Shown in pieces: positions 11,169 through 21,100 of a stretch of DNA of 64,000 bases. Source of the DNA: Neisseria mucosa. GTDB lineage: Bacteria > Pseudomonadota > Gammaproteobacteria > Burkholderiales > Neisseriaceae. The stretch covers positions 2,542,001 through 2,606,000 of the forward strand of contig CP028150.1 in assembly GCA_003028315.1 (NCBI GenBank). The letters run 5' to 3'. The translations under genes and the position numbers were made by a program. Every line of letters begins with the position of its first letter. The stretch's first letter is position 1. The notes below the pieces were generated by a model that was not told where the DNA came from, made no database searches, and saw only the letters and a program-made list of their open reading frames with translations.

Positions 11169-11337
11169 TTTGTTTCCTGAGGTGGGACGGTTTCGGAAAT
11201 ATTATTATATGCAGAAACAATTTGTCTGACCGCAGAATCCGACTGAATGCGTCGGTAATGTATTGGGCGGTATATCGGTCGAAAAGTTTCAGTTCCGATG
11301 GTTTTGTGTCCGTCTGAAAACTGCCGCTTCCTTCGGA

Positions 11338-12756
11338 TTATCTTTTCAGACGACTCTTGACAGCAGCTGCTGCCGAAATAAGGGACGACTTGCGACGCCA
11401 TATCAGATAGGAGAGTCCTGCCAGCCAAAGCAAGGCGAACAACGGATAATTTTCCTTTGTGCCGAAATAGGTGTAGCTCAGGCAAAGCAGTACGCTCAAA
11501 GCGGTATTGGTATAAATTTTCAGCCGCGGCAGAGGACGCCACACCCTAGATGAAAATTCGGTTTTGATGATGCAAAACACCCAAAACGATATTGCGCTCG
11601 CTATGGCTGCACCACGCGCCCCCAAATGGGGAACCAGTAGCGACAGCAGACTGAAATTGATGGCAAAAGCGACAATGTTGACTGCTGTAATTAACCAAGT
11701 TCGTTTGACAACGTTCAATCCGATACCGCTGACTTCCGTAAGCGTATAAAACAGCGGATACAACATGCATGAGAGCAGCAAAAACTGTACCGGAGCGTAT
11801 TTGTCGGGCAATATCCAAGTAACGACGGGCGAGAAAATGCCGATAAAACAAATCATCGCACTGATTAATTCGGTCATCGAAAGGGTGATGCCGCCGATTT
11901 TATCCAAATGGGTTTTGTCTTCCACCCATTTGAACACCAAAGGCGCCCAAATGGTTGAGAATACGCTTTGAAAAATCAGGGCAACCGCGCCGAAGCTGAC
12001 CGCCATCGAGTAAATGCCAAGCTCATTCAAACCCGCCCACTGTTTGAGCGCAAAACGATCGATTGAGGTCAATCCCCAATAAGCCAAATTCCCGAATGCC
12101 AAGGGCAAACCGTAGCGCAGGCTTGCATGATGGGTTTCAGACGACCAAGGAGCGCGCGCAGCAGCGCGCAGTTCATGTCTGGTTTGGTATGTCAAAACGG
12201 CGACAGTCAATACTTGCGCCACGGTGTAGGCAAGGACAAGACTGACGGTATCAGTTTCGACACCGCTGAAAACGAATAACAAAACCAACGCCAAAATCAG
12301 GAATTTCGGTGTCAGCTGGCTGAGAGAAAAGGCGACGGCTTTTTCCTGCATCCTCAGTATTAGGGAGAGAAACCGCGCAAACAGGCAGGTCAGCAGGAAA
12401 ATTAAAAACAGCAAGCCCAAGGTTTTATCTGGCAAATCAAAAATCAAATCTGCCGGCCAAGCCGTATTCCATACAAGCACCGCCAAAATCACGACAGTCG
12501 TCAAAACGAACGGCGACAGGCTGATGGATTTAAACAGGGACGCTTTATCTTTAGCGGCGTAATATTCGCGGATATACGCCTGATCCAAACCCAGCCCCAA
12601 AATCAGGATGGCCAGACCGGAGATGGTTTGCAGTAAGACGATACGGCCGATGTCTTCCGCAGGGTAGTACCATGAAATCAGCGGAAGCGAGAGGATGCCG
12701 AAAGCCGCGCTGCCTATCGGGCCTAAGGCATAACCGAGTATTTTTCTTATATTCAT
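11338..12756 (-). CDS. Wzx-type polysaccharide flippase
   Basis: A 472-residue protein of the MOP/polysaccharide-transport family with 12-14 predicted membrane helices, starting GYALGPIGSAAFGILSLPLISW and containing the typical central LAFGNLAYWGLTSIDRFALKQW segment. It should translocate undecaprenyl-linked repeat units across the inner membrane to the Wzy polymerase encoded next. A DUS lies just 3' of it (about 11343). The 165-bp gap to the dehydrogenase gene holds a widely spaced inverted DUS pair. Confidence 0.84.
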   Translation of the reverse strand: MNIRKILGYALGPIGSAAFGILSLPLISWYYPAEDIGRIVLLQTISGLAILILGLGLDQAYIREYYAAKDKASLFKSISLSPFVLTTVVILAVLVWNTAWPADLIFDLPDKTLGLLFLIFLLTCLFARFLSLILRMQEKAVAFSLSQLTPKFLILALVLLFVFSGVETDTVSLVLAYTVAQVLTVAVLTYQTRHELRAAARAPWSSETHHASLRYGLPLAFGNLAYWGLTSIDRFALKQWAGLNELGIYSMAVSFGAVALIFQSVFSTIWAPLVFKWVEDKTHLDKIGGITLSMTELISAMICFIGIFSPVVTWILPDKYAPVQFLLLSCMLYPLFYTLTEVSGIGLNVVKRTWLITAVNIVAFAINFSLLSLLVPHLGARGAAIASAISFWVFCIIKTEFSSRVWRPLPRLKIYTNTALSVLLCLSYTYFGTKENYPLFALLWLAGLSYLIWRRKSSLISAAAAVKSRLKR

Positions 12757-12784
12757 AAATAGGTGGGGTTTGTTGCCGCCAAGA

Positions 12785-12849
12785 TTTTCAGACGACCTGA
12801 AAACGCAGCAGCATCATATAAATAAGGGCTTTCTTAGGTCGTCTGAAAA
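12785..12849. other. Widely spaced inverted DUS pair
   Basis: TTTTCAGACGACCT (12785-12798) and AGGTCGTCTGAAAA (12836-12849) could form a 14-bp stem with a 37-base loop between the dehydrogenase and flippase genes. The loop is longer than in the other DUS terminators here, so efficient termination is doubtful; it may allow partial read-through within the operon. Confidence 0.5.
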
Positions 12850-12920
12850 CAAACGGTCTAAGAAAGCCGACTGCCTGCCGAGAGCTGTCGGCAAGCAGTC
12901 CGCCTCAATCATCAAAGGTG

Positions 12921-14228
12921 TTACGCTTTCACGACTTTCGGGTTTTTCGCAGGGAACTTGCCACGCGTATCGACAATCAGTTTGGCGTGTTCGGCAATCA
13001 TGTCGTAGTCAAACTTGTCATGGTCGGTCGTCAGCACCACGCAGTCGTATTTCGCTATGGTTTCCGGCGTCAGCGGCTCGCTCTTCAGGTCGAAGTAGTG
13101 GTGGCCGGGGATGTATGGGAATTCAAGCACGTGCGGGTCAGAGTAGGAAATGTTTGCACCCAATTTGTGCAGGCGGTCCATCACTTCCACAGACGGACTT
13201 TCGCGCATGTCGTCCACGTTTTTCTTGTAGGCGATACCCAAAACCAAGATTTTGCTGTCTTTGATGGAACGGTTGTGTTCGTTCAAAGCCAGGCCCACTT
13301 TGCTGATGACGTAGTCGGGCATGTGGGAGTTCACTTCGCCTGCCAACTCGATGAAGCGGGTGTTCACGCCGTATTCGCGCGCTTTCCAAGTCAGGTAGAA
13401 CGGGTCGATGGGGATGCAGTGACCGCCCAAGCCCGGACCGGGATAGTAGGCGACGAAGCCGAACGGTTTGGTTGCCGCGGCGGCGATGACTTCGTGAATA
13501 TCGACATCCATTTTGTCGGCGACGATTTTCATCTCGTTCACCAAGCCGATGTTCACGGCGCGGTGGATGTTTTCCAGAAGCTTGGTCAGCTCGGCGGCTT
13601 TGGTGGAGCTTACCGGTACGACTTTGTCGATGGCAGGCTGGTACAGCGCGATACCGACTTCCAAACAAGCAGGGGTATGACCGCCGATGACTTTCGGGAT
13701 GGTACGGGTTTCAAAATTCGGGTTGCCCGGGTCTTCGCGTTCCGGAGAGTACACCAAGAACACGTCTTTACCGACTTTCAAGCCGCCTTCTTCAACACGC
13801 GGCAGCAATTCTTCTTCGGTCGTGCCGGGGTAGGTGGTGGATTCCAAAGACAGCACTTGACCGGCGCGAAGGTAAGGTTTCACCGCGTCGGTAGTGTCGA
13901 TAACAAAGCTCATATCCGGCTCGCGGTATTTGTTCAACGGAGTCGGTACGCACAAAATCACGGCTTCCACTTCGCCGATGCGGGAGAAGTCGGTGGTGGC
14001 TTCAAACAGGCTGTTTGAAGCGGCGGCGATTTTCTCGGCAGGAATATGCTCGATGTAGGTCTCGCCGTTGTTGAGTTTGTCGACTTTGGTTTTGTCGATG
14101 TCGAAGCCCAAAACCTGATAACCGATGTCCACATAACGGAGCATCAGAGGCAGGCCGACGTAGCCCAAGCCGACGATACCGATTTTGGCGGTTTTATCTG
14201 CAAATTTCTGAATGGTGGTATTTTTCAT
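12921..14228 (-). CDS. UDP-N-acetylglucosamine 6-dehydrogenase (WbpA/TviB-type)
   Basis: The start ATG at 14228 (MKNTTIQKF) is preferred over the in-frame ATG at 14240. N-terminal Rossmann motif IGIVGLGYVGLPL, central NIHRAVNIGLVNEMK helix, catalytic Cys in GLGGHCIPIDPFYL, and the C-terminal UDP-binding domain with GIAYKKNVDDMRESP. It oxidises a UDP-(N-acetyl)hexose twice with NAD to the uronate. The GGHCIPIDP form is typical of the N-acetylated substrate branch. It is the first gene of the polysaccharide operon and predicts a uronic acid in the polymer. Whether the product is a GlcNAc or ManNAc uronate is not readable here. Confidence 0.85.
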   Translation of the reverse strand: MKNTTIQKFADKTAKIGIVGLGYVGLPLMLRYVDIGYQVLGFDIDKTKVDKLNNGETYIEHIPAEKIAAASNSLFEATTDFSRIGEVEAVILCVPTPLNKYREPDMSFVIDTTDAVKPYLRAGQVLSLESTTYPGTTEEELLPRVEEGGLKVGKDVFLVYSPEREDPGNPNFETRTIPKVIGGHTPACLEVGIALYQPAIDKVVPVSSTKAAELTKLLENIHRAVNIGLVNEMKIVADKMDVDIHEVIAAAATKPFGFVAYYPGPGLGGHCIPIDPFYLTWKAREYGVNTRFIELAGEVNSHMPDYVISKVGLALNEHNRSIKDSKILVLGIAYKKNVDDMRESPSVEVMDRLHKLGANISYSDPHVLEFPYIPGHHYFDLKSEPLTPETIAKYDCVVLTTDHDKFDYDMIAEHAKLIVDTRGKFPAKNPKVVKA

Positions 14229-14419
14229 GATAGGTCTCATGTGATGGAAAACAAATAGACGCGACCTTATTGGATTCGCGTCGTGCCTGCCTGTGGGAGG
14301 CGGGCAGGTAAAGAGGTAGAGCTGTTCGCAAGTTTAGAGTAAAAGAGGAAAAAAAAGTTTTACGCTTCATGCAAAATATGGCATAGGTAAATACGATGGC
14401 ATGTGTAAAATATGCATAT

Positions 14420-14447
14420 ATTATAAAACAATAATGACGCAATGCAA
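14420..14447 (-). promoter_or_regulatory. Candidate sigma-70 promoter of the polysaccharide operon
   Basis: On the minus strand, TTGCAT (14447-14442), a 16-base spacer and a perfect TATAAT (14425-14420). It would give a leader of roughly 180 bases before the dehydrogenase start at 14228. The surrounding 14250-14580 stretch is AT-rich and carries no gene I can support. Confidence 0.4.
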
Positions 14448-14593
14448 TAAATCTTGTTGTTTTTAATGTGTATTATTTCTCTAGTTATAAAAATTTGCAT
14501 CGTAAATACAAATGAGTGATAGGTGATGGATTCCAAAATATTTTCGTAAATTAACCAAGCTTAAGGATTTCATAAGGCACGGTCTAAAATTAA

Positions 14594-14639
14594 AAAGGTC
14601 GTCTGAAAACCTGATTTCCAAGGTTTTCAGACGACCTTT
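14594..14639. terminator. Inverted DUS terminator
   Basis: AAAGGTCGTCTGAAAACCT and its complement are separated by 8 bases; the T run on the minus strand follows the stem. It lies just 3' of the NAD(P)-binding gene at 14654 and should end that transcript. Confidence 0.75.
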
Positions 14640-14653
14640 GCCCTAGACGGCGG

Positions 14654-15310
14654 TTAAGCGGCGGCAACGGTAAAGCGTTCAAACAAATGCGTTTTGTTTT
14701 CCGCGTCGTCGGCGATGGCGACTGCCAAATCCGCCACGCTGATGCCTGCCGGAATTTCACCGTCCATCAGCAAATCGTCTTTGCCCAAGCGGTATTTGCC
14801 GGTTTTGTCTTCGCTGAACCCGCCGTCCGCGCCCAGTCGTGCCGGAGGGGAAACGAAAGACCAGTTCACATCTCGGCGCGGCAGGAGTGCGGTCAATAAA
14901 TGGCGTGCGGCATTGGCGCCGTCGTAAATGGCTTTGGGGAAGTCGGGCGTATCGACAACTTGCAAATCAGGTGCAACATACAGGCTGCCTGCGCCGCCAA
15001 CGATTAAGAGATACGGCACTTGCGCCGTTTTTGCCGCTTCGACGATGCTGTTTGCGCCGCGTGTAAAATCCGCGCCGATATTGGGATTAGTCCAGCCGGG
15101 ATTGAACGCGCTGACCACGGCGTCAAAGCCTGCCAGCTTGTCGGCAAAATCTGCCGCGTTCACGTCTGCGGAGACGGCGGCAACATTTTGCGCCTGGAAC
15201 ACTTTATCAGTATTGCGCGCGAAAGCGGTCACTTCATGACCGCGACCTGCCAATTCTTGAACCACTGCGTTGCCGACATAACCTGTTGCACCGATGACTG
15301 CGATTTTCAT
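14654..15310 (-). CDS. NAD(P)-binding oxidoreductase-like protein (atypical SDR)
   Basis: A 218-residue protein opening with the dinucleotide-binding motif IGATGYVGNAVVQELAGRGHEVTAFARN, as in NmrA-like and YwnB-like atypical SDRs. It lacks a classical Tyr-x3-Lys catalytic pair. It may act as a redox-dependent reductase or sensor; the substrate is unknown. It is transcribed divergently from the LysR gene across a 120-bp gap, a usual arrangement for a LysR regulator and its target. Confidence 0.75.
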   Translation of the reverse strand: MKIAVIGATGYVGNAVVQELAGRGHEVTAFARNTDKVFQAQNVAAVSADVNAADFADKLAGFDAVVSAFNPGWTNPNIGADFTRGANSIVEAAKTAQVPYLLIVGGAGSLYVAPDLQVVDTPDFPKAIYDGANAARHLLTALLPRRDVNWSFVSPPARLGADGGFSEDKTGKYRLGKDDLLMDGEIPAGISVADLAVAIADDAENKTHLFERFTVAAA

Positions 15311-15430
15311 GTTTGACTCCTTGTTGAGATGTGATTAATTAGGTGAACGCATTGTAAGGTCGTCTGAAACGCTTGATAATCCCTGTTTTGCTGTTATGAT
15401 TGTGAAGTTGAACTAAATAATAGAAATAGA

Positions 15431-16321
15431 ATGCAAGACATCAAACCCCTACTCGTTTTCGCCGCCGTCCTCGAACACGGCAGCATGAACGCCGCCGCTG
15501 CCGCACTGGGCATGACCCCGTCTGCCGTCAGCCAGCACATCAACCGCCTCGAAACCCTGCACGGCATCAAGCTGTTAAACCGCAGCACGCGCAGCCTTGC
15601 GCCGACCGATGCCGGCCGCGCTTTGGGCGAATACTGCCGCCGCCTCGCCGCTACCCTCGCCGATACGCGTACCGTTATCGACAATCTGAAAACCGAACCT
15701 GTCGGCGAATTGCGTATCTCCCTAACGTCCAGCGTCATTAGTTCCCACGCTTTTCAGACGGCGTTTTCACGATTGCAAACCGAGTTTCCCAAAATCCGAC
15801 CCGTCCTCAATTTCAGCGATACTTTGGACGACCTGCAACACAATCAGACCGACATCGCCATACGCGGCGGCGACCGCGCTTTGGACGATCCCAATCTGGT
15901 CGCGCGCCATCTCGTTACCTGGCCGTACACCATTTGCGCCGCACCCGATTACCTCGACCGCCATCCGCCCATCACCCATCCCTCGCAGCTTCACGCCCAC
16001 CGCTGGCTGCACTTCCTGCCCGTGCGCACGACCTTGCAACACGGCGGCGAAAGCTATTTTCTCGACATCGCCGACAGCATTGCCTGCACGCATTTGGCCG
16101 CCGTGTGCAGCCTGACCGAAAGCGGTTTCGGTTTGTCTTTGCAAGTGGGCGGCGAAGTTCGGGAAAAAATCGCCCAAGGTTGTCTGAAAACCGTTTTGCC
16201 CGAATGGACGCTGCCGCCGGTCAGCCTCTATTTGGTTACGCCTTACCGCGTCCAGTCCGCCAAAACCGAAGCCGCCGTCCGTATCTTCACGGAAAGTTTC
16301 TCCAAGGAAGCAGACGCATGA
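15431..16321 (+). CDS. LysR-family transcriptional regulator
   Basis: A 296-residue protein with an N-terminal winged helix-turn-helix (GSMNAAAAALGMTPSAVSQHI, residues 18-38, continuing NRLETLHGIKLLNRSTRSL) and a LysR substrate-binding domain (from about residue 90, GELRISLTSSVISSHAF). It belongs to the group that contains AaeR- and DmlR-like regulators. It probably controls the divergent oxidoreductase gene; its effector is unknown. Its TGA overlaps the ATG of the next gene by four bases. Confidence 0.85.
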   Translation: MQDIKPLLVFAAVLEHGSMNAAAAALGMTPSAVSQHINRLETLHGIKLLNRSTRSLAPTDAGRALGEYCRRLAATLADTRTVIDNLKTEPVGELRISLTSSVISSHAFQTAFSRLQTEFPKIRPVLNFSDTLDDLQHNQTDIAIRGGDRALDDPNLVARHLVTWPYTICAAPDYLDRHPPITHPSQLHAHRWLHFLPVRTTLQHGGESYFLDIADSIACTHLAAVCSLTESGFGLSLQVGGEVREKIAQGCLKTVLPEWTLPPVSLYLVTPYRVQSAKTEAAVRIFTESFSKEADA

Positions 16322-16596
16322 GCGCGGAAAATTGGTGCGTTTACCTGATTTTGTGCGAAAACGGTGCGCTTTACTGCGGCATCAGCAACCGCCCGCAAGA
16401 GCGGTTCGCCGCCCACCTCGCCGGCAAAGGCGCGAAATACACGCGGCTGAACAAACCGACGGCGATGCGTATCGTTTCAGACGACCTCTCCAAAAGCGAG
16501 GCGCTGAAACGGGAAATCGCCATCAAAAAACTGACGGCAGGGAAGAAGAGGGAGTTGTGGGAAGCGGCGGCAGGAAATGCCTCCTCTGAGCGGTAG
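16318..16596 (+). CDS. GIY-YIG domain protein (YhbQ/UPF0213 type)
   Basis: A 92-residue protein starting at the ATGA overlap with the LysR gene. The GIY-YIG core is CVYLILCENGALYCGIS, followed by the conserved Arg in RPQERFAAHLAGKGAKYTR. Length matches the UPF0213 single-domain family. These proteins are putative nucleases with no settled function. A reverse-oriented DUS (GTTTCAGACGACCT, about 16475) lies inside the coding sequence. The reading frame stays open far upstream inside the LysR gene, but only this start makes sense. Confidence 0.8.
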   Translation: MSAENWCVYLILCENGALYCGISNRPQERFAAHLAGKGAKYTRLNKPTAMRIVSDDLSKSEALKREIAIKKLTAGKKRELWEAAAGNASSER

Positions 16597-16729
16597 TGCG
16601 AATTTTATCCGAAGGCATATGGAAAAAAGGTCGGCTGAAAAACAGAATTCAGACGACCCCTATTTTCTGTAAATCGCTGAATTTAACATTCTTGAAAGAT
16701 AAGTTGAAATTCTCTAACCGGCAGCATAG

Positions 16730-16735
16730 TATAAT
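16730..16735 (+). promoter_or_regulatory. Candidate -10 element for the 16765 gene
   Basis: A perfect TATAAT lies 29 bp before the start codon at 16765. The best -35 match (TTGAAA) is 20 bp upstream, which is long, so confidence is moderate. Confidence 0.4.
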
Positions 16736-16764
16736 GCCCGCTTCCCGCAAATCTTGAGGCCGCC

Positions 16765-17385
16765 ATGAAACCGATACCCTATATCCTTGCGGCTGCGCTC
16801 TGCCTCAGCAGCTCAGCCGTATCCGCAAATCCCGTTACCTATATCTGCAAAACCGCAAACGGCATTGTCTTTACCAACCAGAAAACCGGTGCCGAATGTA
16901 CCATGTCCCATGTTGACGGCAGCGCGACCGTCAGCAGCGAAGAAGCCGACAGCGCTGTTCCCGAAACGGTCAACCTAAAAGAAGCCATCGGTCAGGCAGC
17001 TCCCGAAATCGACGACATTAAAATCCTTCCGCGTCCGGCAGTAAGCAGCGTAACCAACACCGCAGAAGCCGCCAATCCCCGCCTGGATGTGAAACTGCGC
17101 AACCAGCCGGATACCAAAGCCGTCAAAGCGCGTGCCGCAGAGATGAACCGCAAAGCCAAAATCCTTCCTGCGCCCGTTGTATCCGCACCTGCGAAGCCCC
17201 AAATGTCGCGTAAGCAAATCCTTCAAAAAGAAGTCCGCAACGAGCAGGCCGCACTCGCCCGCGCCCAATCCCAACTTGCTGCCGCCCGCCGTCAGGGGGA
17301 TCAGGCAAAAATCAACCGCCTGACCCGTGATGTCAGCGACAGGCAGGCAAGCATCCGCGCCATGCAGAACGAAATGGGGCGTTGA
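16765..17385 (+). CDS. Secreted DUF4124-like hypothetical protein
   Basis: A 206-residue protein with a signal peptide (MKPIPYILAAALCLSSSAVSA, cleavage after SANP likely). A short domain YICKTANGIVFTNQKTGAEC follows, with two Cys as in DUF4124-like periplasmic proteins. The middle is low-complexity and rich in Ala and Pro. The C-terminal segment (about residues 150-206) is a charged coiled coil (LQKEVRNEQAALARAQSQL). It probably acts in the periplasm; function is unknown. A DUS terminator follows at 17419. Confidence 0.7.
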   Translation: MKPIPYILAAALCLSSSAVSANPVTYICKTANGIVFTNQKTGAECTMSHVDGSATVSSEEADSAVPETVNLKEAIGQAAPEIDDIKILPRPAVSSVTNTAEAANPRLDVKLRNQPDTKAVKARAAEMNRKAKILPAPVVSAPAKPQMSRKQILQKEVRNEQAALARAQSQLAAARRQGDQAKINRLTRDVSDRQASIRAMQNEMGR

Positions 17386-17418
17386 TTCTTTTTTATAGCT
17401 TTATTGCAATCCACCTTC

Positions 17419-17474
17419 AAAAGGTCGTCTGAAAAGTAGCGAAACCCGCTATGGATATTTCAGACGACCTTTTT
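17419..17474. terminator. Inverted DUS terminator
   Basis: AAAAGGTCGTCTGAAA and its complement TTTCAGACGACCTTTT are separated by a 23-base loop that can itself fold (AGCG..CGCT) and are followed by a T run. It ends the 16765 gene. Confidence 0.75.
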
Positions 17475-17762
17475 GCATTGTTTTTCCTCATGCCTGTCGT
17501 CGAGGGTTTGAAAGACCGGAATGTAGCTTGGGCTATGCCCGCGAATGCAGTTGGCGGGGGGAAGGGAAGTTGTATTTCCTCAGGCCGGCGCACACCCTTG
17601 CTGCCAATTTCTTTCCTTGCGATAGAAGGCGGTAAGCGCAGGACGAAGGATTAATTCTACAAATCAATACCGTTGCAACAGCGTCTCAAATTTTTTTCTA
17701 TATTTTCATTCAAATATAAATATCGTCTTAAACGACATATCCATAAATGCAATATGAGAGTT
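17475..17762. other. Intergenic stretch without a supported gene
   Basis: This part of the gap before the adhesin starts moderately GC-rich (17480-17650) and then becomes AT-rich. A 67-codon open frame over the first half has no recognisable domain, no ribosome-binding site and overlaps the DUS terminator, so I do not call it. Confidence 0.5.
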
Positions 17763-17778
17763 TGGCATGAGAATTGCA
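17763..17778 (+). promoter_or_regulatory. Sigma-54-type -24/-12 promoter upstream of the giant adhesin
   Basis: TGGCATGAGAATTGCA matches the sigma-54 consensus TGGCAYR-N4-TTGCW at every defined position, with the GG and GC dinucleotides correctly spaced. Start would be near 17790, giving a leader of about 340 bases before the adhesin ATG at 18129. Sigma-54 is reported to be functional in some commensal Neisseria (pilE control in N. elongata). No activator site has been identified. Confidence 0.5.
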
Positions 17779-18128
17779 GGGTTTAGACATAATTCCACTT
17801 ATAAAAGTAAATATGCGTTAAAAAATAAGAGAAACTTAAAGATTATCGGAGCTTATTTTGCATAAGCGGCAATTTGATGAAGTTTCTATACTATATCTAC
17901 CGATATAGATATGTTCTAAAAATTGTACTTAAGTGACAATTAACGTCAACCTGGTTGATTTTCAATAATATATAAACAAAATGAATGAATGCCTGTCTCA
18001 TAAAATCCGCGTGTGCCTGAAGAAGAAGATTTGGCGGCGGGACAGTGCGGGGAGTACGTCTTGTTTTGATTGTATATGCTTGAATTCAATCTGATATTTT
18101 TTAATAAATCCAACCAAGAGAGATTGTT

Positions 18129-21100
18129 ATGAATAAGATTTTCAAAGTTGTATGGAACCGTACCATCGGCTCTTTCGTCGTTACTTCCGAATTGGCGAAG
18201 GGACGTGTCAAATCAAGCAGCGAAGGTGCTGAAGGGGATGTGCGCGCCTCAGAGGAAGGTCGTCTGAAAACCTTATTTAGGCTGACGGCGTTGAGCGCGG
18301 CATTATTGGGACTTTCCGAAGGGGCTTGGGCTACTATTCCGGAAGGATCGGTAGCGGGCGGAGCAGTGCTTGCTATTGGTACAGGATCGACTTCCGCAAA
18401 CGGAACAGGTTCCATGTCTATCGGTCATAATGCTCAAGCTAAAATCAATGGTGGTTTGGCAATTGGTCCAAATTCGACTCATACAACAATTTCTAACGGT
18501 AATAATGCTATTGCCATCGGTGTCAATCTCCGTGCGGATGGAACGAAGGCGATAGGGATTGGTGCGGATACTACTGTTAATGGAGTAGGTGCTATTGCGA
18601 TTGGTAACAATGATTCGACCAGAATGACGAATCAAGGTGTTCAAGGTAATGGTGCCATCGGTGTGGGTAGTAACTTAACAGTGCGTGGTAACAATGCAAT
18701 TGCTGTGGGTACGGAAGCACAAGCGAAGGAAATCAGTACGGTCGCTGTTGGTGCAAATACGCAAGCAACGGGGGTGGAAGCTGTTGCTATTGGTAAAGGT
18801 GCACAAGCAACAAAACAGGGTTCGATTGCTATTGGTGTAAATACGATTGCCTCAGGCGTGAAGCCACCACGTACAGATGGGAAAACTCAGACGGATGACG
18901 GAAGAGCTATTGCCATCGGCTACGGTGTACAGGCAACAGGAGAGGATTCTATCGCCATTGGTAAGTCTGAAGGTGCAAACTTGGCGCAAGCAACCACAAA
19001 ACAAAGTCTTGCTATCGGTTGGACTGCAAAAGCAATAGGTGCGACTCAAGCGGTTGCTATTGGTCCAGATGCCATTGCCTCGGGTACGCAATCCACTTCT
19101 ATTGGTAACAATACTCGCGCAACCGGGGATTCATCTATTGCTATCGGTGGCGATGATTGGAATATCGTACGGACCAAACAAGTTGCAGCAGCAGGAAATA
19201 AACTGGTCCATCAGGTATACCAAGAGTTGACCGGCGTGGAAATGAAGGCACAAGGTGAGGCTTATAAAAATCCATTCAAAGGGACAACTGCCGGCGATGC
19301 CGCCGTCGCTATTGGTGTAGCCGCACTCGCTGAGGGTACGTTATCAACTGCTTTTGGTTCAGGCACGTCCGCATCTGGCGTGGGTGCGGCGGCATTTGGT
19401 GTAGGTGCAACCGCCAGTCAGAATAAATCCGTCGCAATTGGTGCGGGTTCGCATACACGTACCGATGCAACGGCTGTGACTGAAGCAACAGTTAATGGTG
19501 TCACTTACAGAGGTTTTGCGGGAACAGAACATATCACTACCGGCTCGCAGGTTTCTTTCGGTTCGGCAGGTTATGAACGTCAGCTCAAGCATGTTGCGCC
19601 GGGCGCGATTACCTCAACTTCCACCGATGCGATAAACGGCAGCCAGCTTTACGCACTTCATGTAGGGGCAGGTAATATTGCCAAATCGGTTGCCAATGCA
19701 TTGGGAGGTGGTGCGGCTGTCAGCAATGATCCGACAAACAATCAGGGTTCTTTCGTAACCTTGCCGACTTATGACGTGCTTAAAGGTAGTGACACACCGA
19801 ATACGGTAGGTAATGGTACAGCCAAATTCAATGCAACTCCTGCTAAGAACGTCGCTGATGCGTTGACCAATCTCAATACTTACGTCAACCAAGGCTTTGC
19901 CGTCAAAGATAATGCAGGCACGGCGAAGGGCATTGTTACGCCCGGAGAAAGCGTGCAATTTGCCGACGGCAATGTAACTACCGTTACCGTTGATACCGAA
20001 GCAAACGGCAATACTAAAATCAAATACGACGTTAAGGTGGACGACAAAACCATCAAGGTTGTTGACGGTAAGCTGACCGGTACGTCGCAAACCCATTTTT
20101 ACAGCGTCAAAAACGAAGATCAAACTAAAGGCAACTACAACAACGACGGTGCGACAGGCGACAACGCGCTTGCTGCAGGCGTAGATGCTTCTGCGACTGC
20201 CAATGGTACAACTGCGGTAGGTCTGAAGGCGCAGGCATCGGCTGAATCTGCCATCGCAGTCGGTAGCGAAACCAAAGCGGCGGCGAAAAATGCGGTGGTA
20301 ATCGGTAACAAGGCTTCCGTCGAAGCAGCCACAGGCTCTGTTGCCAATGTCAACGGTACGACCACGGGCGAAGGCTCGGTCGCTGTGGGTGCTGCAAGTA
20401 AAGCCAGCGGTACGAACGCGACCGCGGTCGGTCAGGCTGCAAATGCCTTCGGTCAGAATTCTTTTGCAGGCGGTCAAAATTCCAAAGCCTCGGGCAAATC
20501 CAGTGTAGCGATCGGCGACGGAGCAAATGCTACAGACGATTCTTCTTCTGCTGTCGGTCCGTATGCCCAGGCGACTAAATCGGGTGCGTCAGCGTTTGGT
20601 TATTACGCTAATGCATTCGGCCAAAACTCTTTGGCGGCAGGTAGAAACGCGCAAGCTACAAATGATAATGCAGTCGCCCTTGGCAATGAATCCAAAGCGA
20701 CGGGTCAAAATACTATTGCATTTGGTAACAACGCAAATGCTTCGCAAAACCAAGCAATGGCTTTAGGTAGGAATACTGTCGCATCTGCCGGATATACCGT
20801 TGCATTGGGCGATGAAGCGAAAGCAACAGCGATTAAGGCAATCGCCTTTGGTTCTAGTGCCCAGGCGACAGGTACCAATTCCGTCGCAACAGGTGTTCAG
20901 GCGAAAGCTCATGCGGATGATGCATTAGCTGTTGGCTCAAACGCCAATGCATCAGGGGAGTCGGCAATCGCTTTGGGCAAGCAAAGCAATGCATGGAAGG
21001 TAAATTCTCTGGCGTTCGGCAATAGTGCGAATTCCAATGGTGAGCGTGCCATTGCAATTGGTTTGGAGAGTGTGAGCAACGGTCAGAATGCAGTTTCTGT

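Noticed and set aside
15934..16596. 220-codon open frame ending with the GIY-YIG domain
   Set aside because: The upstream part runs out of frame inside the LysR gene; the ATGA overlap start at 16318 gives the family's usual length.
17451..17654. 67-codon open frame after the DUF4124-like gene
   Set aside because: It starts inside a DUS terminator, has no ribosome-binding site and no recognisable sequence.
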